Below are positions 1 through 9,629 of a DNA stretch of 64,000 nt, one piece after another. A program made the translations under genes and the position numbers. The DNA comes from Candidatus Peregrinibacteria bacterium (GTDB lineage: Bacteria; Patescibacteriota; Gracilibacteria; UBA1369; LOWO2-01-FULL-3). The stretch is taken from positions 62,001-126,000 of the forward strand of contig JAUYJL010000010.1 of assembly GCA_030688025.1 (NCBI GenBank). Direction: 5' to 3'. The notes beneath the pieces were generated by a model. It worked only from the letters and a program-made list of their open reading frames with translations. It searched no databases and was not told where the DNA came from. Every line of letters starts with the position of its first letter. Within the stretch, counting starts at the first letter, position 1.

Positions 1-1022
1 ATGTAAGCCTGTTTCGATTCCTCAGGAATATTCGCAGAATTGGACTCAGATTGTTTTTTTGATTCAATCGCAAGTCTCGTATAATTTCTTAGAGATATAA
101 TCCCATTCATTCTAGATCTCGTGACAGGTCCGAAAACTCCGGCACCAGTCTCAGCTTCCACAGAAACAATGCCTTGCGCTTGTTGGAATTTAAACACAGC
201 ATGCGCGGTCAATTCATCATAAAGTCCCGTTGGCTCAACTTTATAGTAATTAAGTCTCTTAAGCTCATTTTGCAAAGCTTTGACGGCACTTCCATTCGCG
301 CCTGCATAAAGATTCACCGGCATACTTCCGTCAGACGGAATTACGGTTTCTTTTTGTGTTTCAACAACTGCAAAATTCACTTTTGGTTTTTCAACTGAAG
401 AATTTATCGCCAAAGTTACACCATTTGTTTCACATGATTGAGGTTTTGCCTCTTCTTCGCTATACCCAGCCAAAGAAATTTGTTCTGATAATTCATTGTT
501 TATGCCGTAAACAGTTACATCAACGTTTCTTTTTCCCCACGCCAAAGCTCTTTTTAGCCCGATATCTCCATACCCCATCCAAATATCAAGTCTGTCATGC
601 CTATTTGGATCTCCATTTGCATCGACAATCGCACCACCTCTATCATGAACAGCAACTATTCCGACACCAGGAATATAAAGCTTCGTTCCAAAAGGGTAAG
701 ACTTCGGAGCCGCAACCATTCCAGGATAAACATCCGTACCATCCGCTCCACGAACTCCACGTCCATTTAATCTGATGTCGGCCTCATAACTACCTGTCGC
801 ATATCTTTGCTGACAAGGCAATGGTGAATAATATGCCGAAGTTGTAAATGTATCTGTATAAGGATAGCTCACACCATCAGCAGAAACTTGAAAACCTTCA
901 GCTTCCGCCAAGTCTCCACCAAAAGATGATAGGGGACTTATTGCAAAAAAAGAAAGTAAAGTCATTACGAAAACTGGAACTAACTTTACGCCTATATTTA
1001 TTTTTGTTTTCTTTTTTCTCAT
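1..1022 (-). CDS. Secreted 3D-domain (RlpA/MltA-like fold) protein with C-terminal peptidoglycan-binding repeat; runs off left edge
   Basis: My reverse-strand translation from ATG at 1022: MRKKKTKINIGVKLVPVFVMTLLSFFAISPLSSFGG... (signal peptide), 'GTKLYIPGVGIVAVHDRGGAIVDANGDPNRHDRLDIWMGYGDIGLKRALAWGKRNVDVTVY' (3D domain), 'GSAVKALQNELKRLNYYKVEPTGLYDELTAHAVFKFQQAQGI...FGPVTRSRMN' (PG_binding_1-like). Not in the ORF track because no stop is in the window. Confidence 0.85.
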   Translation of the reverse strand, partial: MRKKKTKINIGVKLVPVFVMTLLSFFAISPLSSFGGDLAEAEGFQVSADGVSYPYTDTFTTSAYYSPLPCQQRYATGSYEADIRLNGRGVRGADGTDVYPGMVAAPKSYPFGTKLYIPGVGIVAVHDRGGAIVDANGDPNRHDRLDIWMGYGDIGLKRALAWGKRNVDVTVYGINNELSEQISLAGYSEEEAKPQSCETNGVTLAINSSVEKPKVNFAVVETQKETVIPSDGSMPVNLYAGANGSAVKALQNELKRLNYYKVEPTGLYDELTAHAVFKFQQAQGIVSVEAETGAGVFGPVTRSRMNGIISLRNYTRLAIESKKQSESNSANIPEESKQAY

Positions 1023-1131
1023 TTTTTTGTTTTTGATTTTTGTTTTGAAATCTTAATATTATACCACAAATAATCCCATCGCTCCGGAACTTAGGCTTGC
1101 CAAACATGAAGGTTGTTTTATTGCAATTAGG

Positions 1132-1223
1132 GTCTGCTCATGACTAAAAAGCGATTTGAGTTCAATTTAGACGTAATCTGGCACTAAAAAAAAGAAACAC
1201 GAGCTTTTGAGTTATGAGCAGAC
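1132..1223. repeat. Long inverted repeat (about 20-bp arms, about 50-nt spacer)
   Basis: gtctgctcatgactaaaaagc ... gcttttgagttatgagcagac; intergenic, between the TraG-like gene and the 3D-domain gene. Confidence 0.7.
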
Positions 1224-1227
1224 ACCT

Positions 1228-3702
1228 TTATACCACACCGATTCTCCTTAATATTTCTCTATCAACAAACTCTCTATCTCTTCCGTACTTAAGTCTTGAA
1301 AGTTGTTTATATGCCTCTGCCGCCTCCTTGTCACCCTCTTCGGTATATGGATTCACTGGAATAATACTGAATGGACGAGAAGGTTGAGTATCGACAGAAA
1401 GTTTCATTACAGCTTTATATTTATCTATATTTATAAGATCTCGATCGCTAAAGACAGGAGCCATTTCCTTCGCCATAAACTCCGCATCCTGCGCGCCAAT
1501 CTTGTAAGCCATAATACTACCGACATTACCAAACACAGCATCTTTCAAATTGGCTTTTTTCTTATTCCCAGCACCACCTTCCTCAAGCTGAGCAAGGTAC
1601 TGATGCGCAATAGTAAGACCAAGGCGATATTTTCTTGCCTCAGAAAGAATAGTTTCAATACTGTCAGTAACATAATTTTGGAACTCATCGATGTACAGGA
1701 AGAAATCTCTTCGAGCATCTTTTGCCTGTTTTTGTCTCTTCAATGCGGCCATCTGTATTTTTTGTACGATAATCAAACCAAGCAATTTTGAATTTATTTC
1801 TCCGACGCTACCTTTCGAAAGGTTCATCAATAAAATTTTCCCTTCATCCATAGCTTTTGCAAAATCGAAAGCCGACTTTGTTTGCCCGATGATATTTCTC
1901 ATCATTGTATTCGTCACGAACTGACCGAATTTAGCCGCGAAATACGGAATCATTTCCTGCTTTTCGCGAGCTCCTGTCTTGGCCATTTGATGATCCCAGA
2001 ACGACGCGACGATTGGATTTGTTACAAATTGTCTTTTTACTTTCGCAAAATCATCATCCGTAAAAAGTCTGACCATATCGGTCAACGACGCTCCACCCGG
2101 ATCCGACATAAGAGTAAGACAACCATTTCTAAAGTAATCCTGAATACGCGGACCAAACACCTCTTCATCAAAAAGCTTAATCATAATATTCATGGCGTCA
2201 AGCGCAACGAGCTCTTTCTCTTCCCATGTGTCAGCTTCCAGAATATTAAGTCCAAGTGGGCGCTCCATATCAGAAGGATCAAAATAAATCACATCGTCAG
2301 CCCTCTCGCGCGGAATAAACGGCAAAATATCCTCGATAAGAGATCCATGTGGATCAATTACACAAATACCTTTTCCGTCTTTTAAATCCTGCCGAATCAT
2401 TACCTGTAAAATAGAAGATTTACCTGTACCGGTTTGTCCAATGACATAAAAATGTCTAAATCTATCTTCATTTTTGATACACACCTTCTTCTTTTCTCCG
2501 CGATAAATATTGTAACCGAGAAGAAGTCCTTCTTGTGGAATATTCGGAGGGAGGGGAGCGATCTTATAATTCTGCCACGCAATTGAAGGATATTTATTGA
2601 ATCTTATATTTGGAATATGGAAAATACTCGCAAGCTCGTCGCAAGACAAAACCATCTTTTTATTAGAAATCCATTGTTGAAATCCACGTTTAAAATTTCT
2701 AAAGATAAAATTCGTAACAAGTTTTCTATTGCTATGCCAACGAGTTTTATCAAAACTATTGCCATTCGAAGATCCATATTGAGAAAAAGAACTCTTCATC
2801 GCAACAAGGTTCACTTTAGCTTCTTCTTTTGAGTCGGCGGCGGAAACCAGTCTGATAATCGTTTCAAACCCGGGTTTTGAATTTTTTTCCTCCATCGCCT
2901 TTACTTCTTCATCTGTCATAGGAGTGGTTTTTTCCGCGGCATTAGGGGAATCCTTTGCCGCCTCGCCCTTGACCAGTAAATCAAAAATCGCAACAATCCA
3001 GCTCAAAGGATTGTACCACTTCGCACCATGTCCTTTCTTATTTTGGAATATTTCGCTGGCTTTTGATCGACCCTTGTCTTGCCAATCATTTTTCACAGGT
3101 TTCACCATTATCTGAATAGCGGCACCTTCATTAGCATCAATTTTTGAAAGCGAATTTATAATTCCGTTCAAAGGATCCGCATTCATTCTGGAATAAGCCT
3201 TTATCGGATAATAAAATTCCTTTTTAGGGATAATATATGTGGAAACAACTTGGCTTTTTGGCTTAAAAATATTGTAATCATCAACTTGCTCAATATAAGC
3301 ATCAGGGAAGAAAGCTGTTAATTGTTTTTCGACAAGAGGCGCTAAATTTCTTGGGCAAACAACGAAAAAATGAACAAGCGCATCAATCACAGCAAATTCA
3401 AAAGAAAGAAAATCCTGATCAGTAACAAACCTCTCAATATGATCATTATATATACTGTGCAAAGCAGTATAAAATTGAGACATTATTCCTCCGCATATTT
3501 CCTTAAAATCTTTTTGCATAGAAAACTGTTCCCCTTCAACCTCTTTATCTTCTTTTGACTCTTTTCTTGGAATTTTGATCTCAAGAAAAACCATATTAAA
3601 AGTTCTTTCAACATTCATTCTATACTGAAGATAGTACAGGATCGCCGCAACTAATCCCGCCGAAGCGATAACAATAAGTGCTATAAGTAACCAAAAATTC
3701 AT
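1228..3702 (-). CDS. TraG/VirD4-like type IV secretion (HerA/FtsK superfamily) ATPase, membrane anchored
   Basis: Walker A 'VIGQTGTGKSS', 'GICVIDPHGSLIEDIL', 'FFLYIDEFQNYVTDSIETILSEARKYRLGLTIAHQYLAQL'; N-terminal TM; paralog of 22640..25348. Confidence 0.88.
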   Translation of the reverse strand: MNFWLLIALIVIASAGLVAAILYYLQYRMNVERTFNMVFLEIKIPRKESKEDKEVEGEQFSMQKDFKEICGGIMSQFYTALHSIYNDHIERFVTDQDFLSFEFAVIDALVHFFVVCPRNLAPLVEKQLTAFFPDAYIEQVDDYNIFKPKSQVVSTYIIPKKEFYYPIKAYSRMNADPLNGIINSLSKIDANEGAAIQIMVKPVKNDWQDKGRSKASEIFQNKKGHGAKWYNPLSWIVAIFDLLVKGEAAKDSPNAAEKTTPMTDEEVKAMEEKNSKPGFETIIRLVSAADSKEEAKVNLVAMKSSFSQYGSSNGNSFDKTRWHSNRKLVTNFIFRNFKRGFQQWISNKKMVLSCDELASIFHIPNIRFNKYPSIAWQNYKIAPLPPNIPQEGLLLGYNIYRGEKKKVCIKNEDRFRHFYVIGQTGTGKSSILQVMIRQDLKDGKGICVIDPHGSLIEDILPFIPRERADDVIYFDPSDMERPLGLNILEADTWEEKELVALDAMNIMIKLFDEEVFGPRIQDYFRNGCLTLMSDPGGASLTDMVRLFTDDDFAKVKRQFVTNPIVASFWDHQMAKTGAREKQEMIPYFAAKFGQFVTNTMMRNIIGQTKSAFDFAKAMDEGKILLMNLSKGSVGEINSKLLGLIIVQKIQMAALKRQKQAKDARRDFFLYIDEFQNYVTDSIETILSEARKYRLGLTIAHQYLAQLEEGGAGNKKKANLKDAVFGNVGSIMAYKIGAQDAEFMAKEMAPVFSDRDLINIDKYKAVMKLSVDTQPSRPFSIIPVNPYTEEGDKEAAEAYKQLSRLKYGRDREFVDREILRRIGVV

Positions 3703-3757
3703 TTTCTAGATTTAAATTTATCAGAATATTTTAGCACAAAACCGGAAAAATCGCAAT

Positions 3758-5524
3758 CTAGTCTTTCTTCACTTCTATGATTTTGATTCCCAACTCTTCA
3801 ATTTGTTTGGTAGGCATCTCAGAAGGAGCTCCAAGCATTAGGTCTTTTGCTTTTTGATCTTTAGGGAAGGCGATGACCTCACGAATATTAGGTTCGTCCG
3901 CAAAAATCATAATCAAACGGTCAATCCCAAAAGCAATTCCGCCGTGAGGAGGCGCTCCATATTCAAAAGCTCGAAGAATGTGTCCAAACCTTCGCTCCCT
4001 GTCTTCATCCCCAATCTCTAAAATGTCAAAAATCTTTTTCTGCATCTGTCTATCATGAATTCTAATAGACCCGCCACCAAGTTCATTTCCGTTTAAAATT
4101 AAATCATAGGCTTTTGCCACAGAATCTTGCGGATTTTTTTCAAAATCTTCGGCATTTTTCGGCGAAGTAAAAGGATGATGTACCGCCGCCAAAGTCTTAT
4201 TCTCTTCATCGTATTCAAACATAGGAAAATCTTTCACCCACAAGAAAGCGAAGGCATTCTCATCTATAAGCCCCATTTTCTGAGCAACGGAAATTCTCAC
4301 ATGCCCAAGCGCTTCACATGCAGTTTTAAATTTATCCGCCGCAAAAAACACAACATCTCCATCTTTCACTCCACATCTCTCAAAAATAGCATCAAGCTCT
4401 TCTTTCTTGAAAAATTTCACGATAGAAGATTTCGGTTCTTTATCAATAAGCACATAAGAAAGACCTTTTGCTCCATATATTTTTGCAACTTCCGTGAATT
4501 CATCAATTTCTTTTCTTGTGAATTTAGCTCCGCCTTCAACTCTTAAAGCTTTCACAACTCCACCATTTTTAACGGCATCTTTAAACACTCCAAATTCAGA
4601 GTCTTTAACTAAATCAGTAACATCGGAAAGAGGAAGCCCATATCGAATATCCGGCTTATCTACGCCATAAGTATCCATCGCTTCTTCATAAGTCAAAACA
4701 GGAAAAGTCTTCGAAAGCATCTTCTTCTTTGGCACAAATTTTTCCACCAATTCAATCATCAATTTTTCATTCAAAGACATAATGTCGTCTTCATCAATGA
4801 AAGACATTTCAATATCGAGCTGAGTAAATTCAGGTTGTCTATCTCCACGTTGATCTTCATCTCTAAAACATCTCGCAATTTGAAAATATCTATCGAAACC
4901 GGCGACCATCAGTAGCTGTTTCAATTGTTGAGGGGATTGCGGCAATACATAAAAATTCCCATGGTAAAGTCTTGAAGGCACAAGGTATTCTCGGCTTCCT
5001 TCAGGCGTTCCTTTAATCAAAATAGGAGTCTCGACTTCGACAAAATTTTCTTTTTCAAAGTAATCACGAATATATTTTACGACTTTATGCCTTAAAATTA
5101 TATTATTTTTCAGTCTCTCTTTACGAAGATCCAAGTACCTATAAGTAAGTCTTAATTCCTCATTCACATCCTTTTCCTGATCAATCTCGAAAGGAGGAGT
5201 TTTCGAAGCATTCAAAATTTTAATTTCAGTAACAACAACTTCGATTTTTCCGGTAGACATGTTTAAATTATCATTTCCTTCAGGTCTTTTCCTGACAAGA
5301 CCGGTAATCTGAAGGACAAATTCGGCCCTCACGTCATTCAAAACATCATGAGCATCTTTATGCCCGACAGGATCTGAAACAATTTGAGTGACACCATATC
5401 TATCACGCAAATCTATAAAAACAACGCCGCCGTGATCGCGTCTTCGATTCACCCATCCGGCTAAAATTACTTTATCTCCATCATTCTTGTCGGTTAACGC
5501 ACCGCACGTATGAGTTCTATACAT
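3758..5524 (-). CDS. aspS: Aspartyl-tRNA synthetase
   Basis: Class II motifs: MYRTHTCG...GWVNRRRDHGGVVFIDLRDRYG, FRDEDQRGDRQPEFTQLDIEMSF, GIAFGIDRL. Confidence 0.97.
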   Translation of the reverse strand: MYRTHTCGALTDKNDGDKVILAGWVNRRRDHGGVVFIDLRDRYGVTQIVSDPVGHKDAHDVLNDVRAEFVLQITGLVRKRPEGNDNLNMSTGKIEVVVTEIKILNASKTPPFEIDQEKDVNEELRLTYRYLDLRKERLKNNIILRHKVVKYIRDYFEKENFVEVETPILIKGTPEGSREYLVPSRLYHGNFYVLPQSPQQLKQLLMVAGFDRYFQIARCFRDEDQRGDRQPEFTQLDIEMSFIDEDDIMSLNEKLMIELVEKFVPKKKMLSKTFPVLTYEEAMDTYGVDKPDIRYGLPLSDVTDLVKDSEFGVFKDAVKNGGVVKALRVEGGAKFTRKEIDEFTEVAKIYGAKGLSYVLIDKEPKSSIVKFFKKEELDAIFERCGVKDGDVVFFAADKFKTACEALGHVRISVAQKMGLIDENAFAFLWVKDFPMFEYDEENKTLAAVHHPFTSPKNAEDFEKNPQDSVAKAYDLILNGNELGGGSIRIHDRQMQKKIFDILEIGDEDRERRFGHILRAFEYGAPPHGGIAFGIDRLIMIFADEPNIREVIAFPKDQKAKDLMLGAPSEMPTKQIEELGIKIIEVKKD

Positions 5525-5572
5525 ATAGTTAAATTAAAATCTCCCTCATCTTAGAGAAGTTAAGGGGATTTT

Positions 5573-8500
5573 TCAACCGTATAAAATATTTGAGACTTCT
5601 TTTTTGAAGTTTTCAGACACCTTGACTCCAAAAGGTAATTTTATTTTTTTATTTTTCCGCACAAACAAAAGGGTAGCAGGAGTATCACCCTTATTTTTTT
5701 CCAAGAATTCTTTCAGTTTTTTCATTTGTTCCGCAGCAACATCGTCAACAATTTCTATAACATAATTTTCTTCTGTTACACTTCTCACAATAGGCAGATC
5801 CGAATCTTCACTTACAGTAATTCCTTCTGGATGCGGAAGTTCTACAACGTCAGGAACGCCTATGTTTTCAGCTTCTTCTTTCTCTGCAAGAATGTCGTCC
5901 AGAAATCTTATAAATGTGACAGATTTATCTTTATCGTCATAAGATCCAGCCTCTTTCGCATTTTTCACCATATTGTCGTAAGACAAAACTTTCAATTCAT
6001 CACACATTAACTGATATTGGCCCTGCCTAAAATCCAGCCTGCCACTTATAGAATAAAGTCCGTCTTCAACGAACATATTGCCAAATTGAGACAAAAATTT
6101 GGAAAAAGCTAAAGCGCGAATCCTCGCAGTAGGATCTTCTATCGCAAATGTAGCCATATTTGATCCGGCCCTTGTGAGTATTTTTTTCATGTCGCAAACG
6201 AGTCCCACAACAATTATTTTTTTACCGACATTTTTCTTTGTTAAACTTGCAATAAGGTTAGCTTTTTTTGCAATATATTTTCTAAATCCTTTCAATGGAT
6301 GCCCTGAAACATACATTCCAAGAAAATCTTTTTCTCCTTTCAGTTTTTCCATCAAAGTCGCAGGAAGAACTTTTCTCATCGTGAAAGAGGGAACTGATTG
6401 CTCTTCGGTTAAAGTTGCAAATAAATTTACTTGTCCGTTGTCCTCAAGCGCTTGAAAAGATTTCGCATATTTGGACAACTCATCATAATTTTCGGCAAGT
6501 TGTTTTCTGTCGCCAAATTCATCCAGCGCTCCACTCAAAGCCAAAGCCTGCAAAACTTTTTTGTTTAAGATTTTGACAGGAACTCTTTCAAGAAAATCCT
6601 GCAATGATTTGAAAACTCCTCCTTTTTCCCGCGCATCAATAATTTCCTTTACCGGGCCATCTCCAAGTCCCTTTATAGCAACAAGCCCAAAACGGATTTT
6701 TGCCTTATCCACAACGGTAAAATGCGCAAAAGATTCATTTATGGAAGGTGGTAAAACATCAAGCCCCATTTCATTACACTCTTTTATCTCCATGACAACT
6801 TTTTCGGTATTTCCGGAATCGCTGCAAAGAAGCGCAGTCATGAATTCAACTGGATACAAAGCTTTCAAGTAAGCCGTTTGATAAGCTATAAGTCCATAAC
6901 AAACCGCATGAGCTTTATTAAAACCATATCCCGCAAAAGGCTCGATTACATCCTCAAAAACCTGTTTCGCAAATTTTTCATCATGGCCATTTTTAACGGC
7001 ACCCTTAATAAATTTTTCTCTTTGTTCTGCAAGAAGCGAACTAATCTTTTTTCCAACAGCCTTTCTCAAAATATCCGCTTCTCCAAGGGAAAATCCTGCA
7101 AAATCTCTCGCAAGCTGTAAAATTTGCTCTTGGTAAACCGCGACACCATAAGTATTTTCAAGAATCGATTTAAAAGATGGATGTAAATAATGCACTTTGT
7201 CAGGATTGTGTTTTCCCTTTATATAATCGGGAATCCACTCCATCGGACCCGGCCTGTAAAGCGCGCCCATCGCAACGATATCATCAAAAACAGTCGGCTT
7301 AAGTTGTTTTAAATATCTTCTCATTCCCGCCGACTCAAGCTGAAAAATACCCGTAGTGTCTCCATTTTGAAGAAGCTTAAAAACAAGTGGATCATTCAGA
7401 GGAATTTTAGAAATTTCAACTTTTTCACTTCTCGTCCTCGCAACAATTTTACAAGTTTTTTCAATTACAGTTAGATTTCGAAGTCCGAGGAAGTCCATTT
7501 TGAGAAGCCCCAAAGCCTCAATAGGCTTAGCAGAATATTGTGTTACGATTTCATTTCCATCCGAAGCACTATTTTGCAACGCAGTATATTCAGTCAAAGG
7601 TTTCTCAGAAATCACAACGGCACAAGCATGCGTACCGACTTGTCGCACAGTCCCTTCGAGTTTCATTGCATAATCGATAACCTTTTTTGCTCGCGGATCG
7701 CTTTCATAAAGTTTTTTAAAATCGACATTATCTTTCACATATTCCTCAAGAGGATCATATTTTCCGAGAACCGGCGCAGGAACAGCCTTTGCAATTTTAT
7801 CAACTTCGGCATAAGGAAAACCAAGAGCCCTTCCAACGTCACGAATCGCAGCTTTTGGCGCCAAAGTCCCAAAAGTCGTAATCTGCGCAACATTGTCTCT
7901 TCCATATTTTTCAATGACATATTCAAGAACTTCACCTCTTCGAGTATCTGCAAAATCGATATCAATATCGGGCATACTTATTCTTTCAGGATTCAAGAAT
8001 CTTTCAAAGAAAAGTCCGTACCCAATCGGATCGACATCTGTGATATTTAGTGACCACGCGATGATAGATCCAGCCGCAGAACCTCTTCCCGGTCCGACCA
8101 CGATTTCTTTACTTTTCGCATACCTCACGAAATCCCAAACAATCAAAAAGTAAGTGTCAAACCCCATACTATTCACGGTTTTAAGCTCGAAATCCAAACG
8201 TTCAAAATAATTTGGAGGAACTTCTGCCGGCGCAAATCTATTCTTAAGGCCTTCAAGACAAAGTTGCCTCAAGTAATCCTCGGCTTTTTCATTTTGAGGA
8301 GTCTTAAAAGAGGGAATTAAGTTTGTTCCAAAATCCAATTTAACATTACACATATCCGCAACTTTCAAAGTATTCTCAATAGCTCCAGGAAAATCCGCCA
8401 TCGCTTTTTCAAATTCTTTTACATCCGGTATCGAAAAATCACCAACATACCTCATCCTGTTCTCGTCATTTACATTTGTTTGCGTCTGAATACAAAGCAT

Positions 8501-9160
8501 AATGTCGTGAACTTCGCTGTCTTCAGGTCTTGGGTAATGCGAATCATTTGTCGCAACAATCAAAATTCCATATTCTGCGGCCAACTGTTTTATTTTTTGA
8601 TTAACGACATTTTGATCTTCCATCAAAGGATGATCCTGTACTTCAAAAAAATAATTTTCTTTACCAAAAATATCGATGTAAGTTTTGACAACATTGTGAA
8701 TATCTTCTTCATTTCCAGATAAAATAGTACGAGGCAATTGCGCAGTAATACATCCGCTTAACGCGATAAGTCCTTCGCTATGAGCTTTCAAAAGCCCCAA
8801 ATCAATTCTAGGTTTATAATAAAATCCTTCCAAATTCGCTTGAGTGACAAGCTTTAGCAAATTTTTATAGCCAACATTATTTTTCGCAAGTAATGTCAGA
8901 TGGTAAGGCCTTACGTCAACTTTTGCTTCTTTATCAAATCTAGTTCTCGGCGCGATATACATTTCACATCCCAAAATAGGCTTCATGTCATTTGCCATGC
9001 AAGCATCATAAAGCTCGATTAATCCGTATGTCACTCCATGATCAGTGAGCGCCGCCGCCGGATATCCAAGCTCTTTTGCCCGCAAAACAATATCTTTTGG
9101 GCTCCCAAATCCATCGAGCAAACTGTAATGCGAGTGACAATGTAGATTTACAAAAGACAT
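5573..9160 (-). CDS. dnaE: DNA polymerase III alpha subunit
   Basis: PHP domain 'NLHCHSHYSLLDG', 'GPGRGSAAGSIIAW', 'PDIDIDFADTRR', 'GFNKAHAVCYGLIAYQTAYLKA'. Confidence 0.97.
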   Translation of the reverse strand: MSFVNLHCHSHYSLLDGFGSPKDIVLRAKELGYPAAALTDHGVTYGLIELYDACMANDMKPILGCEMYIAPRTRFDKEAKVDVRPYHLTLLAKNNVGYKNLLKLVTQANLEGFYYKPRIDLGLLKAHSEGLIALSGCITAQLPRTILSGNEEDIHNVVKTYIDIFGKENYFFEVQDHPLMEDQNVVNQKIKQLAAEYGILIVATNDSHYPRPEDSEVHDIMLCIQTQTNVNDENRMRYVGDFSIPDVKEFEKAMADFPGAIENTLKVADMCNVKLDFGTNLIPSFKTPQNEKAEDYLRQLCLEGLKNRFAPAEVPPNYFERLDFELKTVNSMGFDTYFLIVWDFVRYAKSKEIVVGPGRGSAAGSIIAWSLNITDVDPIGYGLFFERFLNPERISMPDIDIDFADTRRGEVLEYVIEKYGRDNVAQITTFGTLAPKAAIRDVGRALGFPYAEVDKIAKAVPAPVLGKYDPLEEYVKDNVDFKKLYESDPRAKKVIDYAMKLEGTVRQVGTHACAVVISEKPLTEYTALQNSASDGNEIVTQYSAKPIEALGLLKMDFLGLRNLTVIEKTCKIVARTRSEKVEISKIPLNDPLVFKLLQNGDTTGIFQLESAGMRRYLKQLKPTVFDDIVAMGALYRPGPMEWIPDYIKGKHNPDKVHYLHPSFKSILENTYGVAVYQEQILQLARDFAGFSLGEADILRKAVGKKISSLLAEQREKFIKGAVKNGHDEKFAKQVFEDVIEPFAGYGFNKAHAVCYGLIAYQTAYLKALYPVEFMTALLCSDSGNTEKVVMEIKECNEMGLDVLPPSINESFAHFTVVDKAKIRFGLVAIKGLGDGPVKEIIDAREKGGVFKSLQDFLERVPVKILNKKVLQALALSGALDEFGDRKQLAENYDELSKYAKSFQALEDNGQVNLFATLTEEQSVPSFTMRKVLPATLMEKLKGEKDFLGMYVSGHPLKGFRKYIAKKANLIASLTKKNVGKKIIVVGLVCDMKKILTRAGSNMATFAIEDPTARIRALAFSKFLSQFGNMFVEDGLYSISGRLDFRQGQYQLMCDELKVLSYDNMVKNAKEAGSYDDKDKSVTFIRFLDDILAEKEEAENIGVPDVVELPHPEGITVSEDSDLPIVRSVTEENYVIEIVDDVAAEQMKKLKEFLEKNKGDTPATLLFVRKNKKIKLPFGVKVSENFKKEVSNILYG

Positions 9161-9555
9161 TATTCAGGAAATTTAGAAAGTAGGTGTACATGTATGTGAA
9201 AAACTTCTTGTCCGCCTTCTTTCCCGACATTAACTTTCAGATTGTATCCGATGAGTCCAAGTTTATCTGCGATCTTTTTACATGCCAAAAAAAGTTTTCC
9301 AATCAAATGAGTATGGGAATCTTCCATATCCGCAATCGAAGCGATATGTTTTTTCGGAACGGCCAATAAGTGCGTCGCTGCCTTTGGATTTATATCCTTA
9401 AAAATAACCAAATCTTCATCTTCATACAAAAATTCAGTACCAAGTTCTCCCGCAGAAATCTTACAGAAAATACAATCAAGCGACCCGAAGGGTTGCCTAG
9501 CCATTAGTGTGAGCGATTCACCGCTCGGCGGGGAAGAGTGAACTCCATCTGACAT
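9160..9555 (-). CDS. HIT-family hydrolase (HINT-like) with atypical N-terminal extension
   Basis: 'DCIFCKISAGE', 'PKKHIASI', histidine triad 'HIHVHLLS'; N-terminal MSDGVHSSPPSGESLTLMARQPFGSL lies on a hairpin-rich DNA segment. Confidence 0.9.
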   Translation of the reverse strand: MSDGVHSSPPSGESLTLMARQPFGSLDCIFCKISAGELGTEFLYEDEDLVIFKDINPKAATHLLAVPKKHIASIADMEDSHTHLIGKLFLACKKIADKLGLIGYNLKVNVGKEGGQEVFHIHVHLLSKFPE

Positions 9556-9629
9556 AAAAAAATATTAAACAAACAAAACCAACAAAACGATTCTAAATAA
9601 TAATTCAGAATAAAGAAAGGATTTAAAAT

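Noticed and set aside
174-1036. Plus-strand ORFs of 60-140 aa and the 898..1107 minus ORF in the left-edge region
   Set aside because: They lie on the wrong strand or frame of a clear 3D-domain/PG-binding CDS that runs off the edge.
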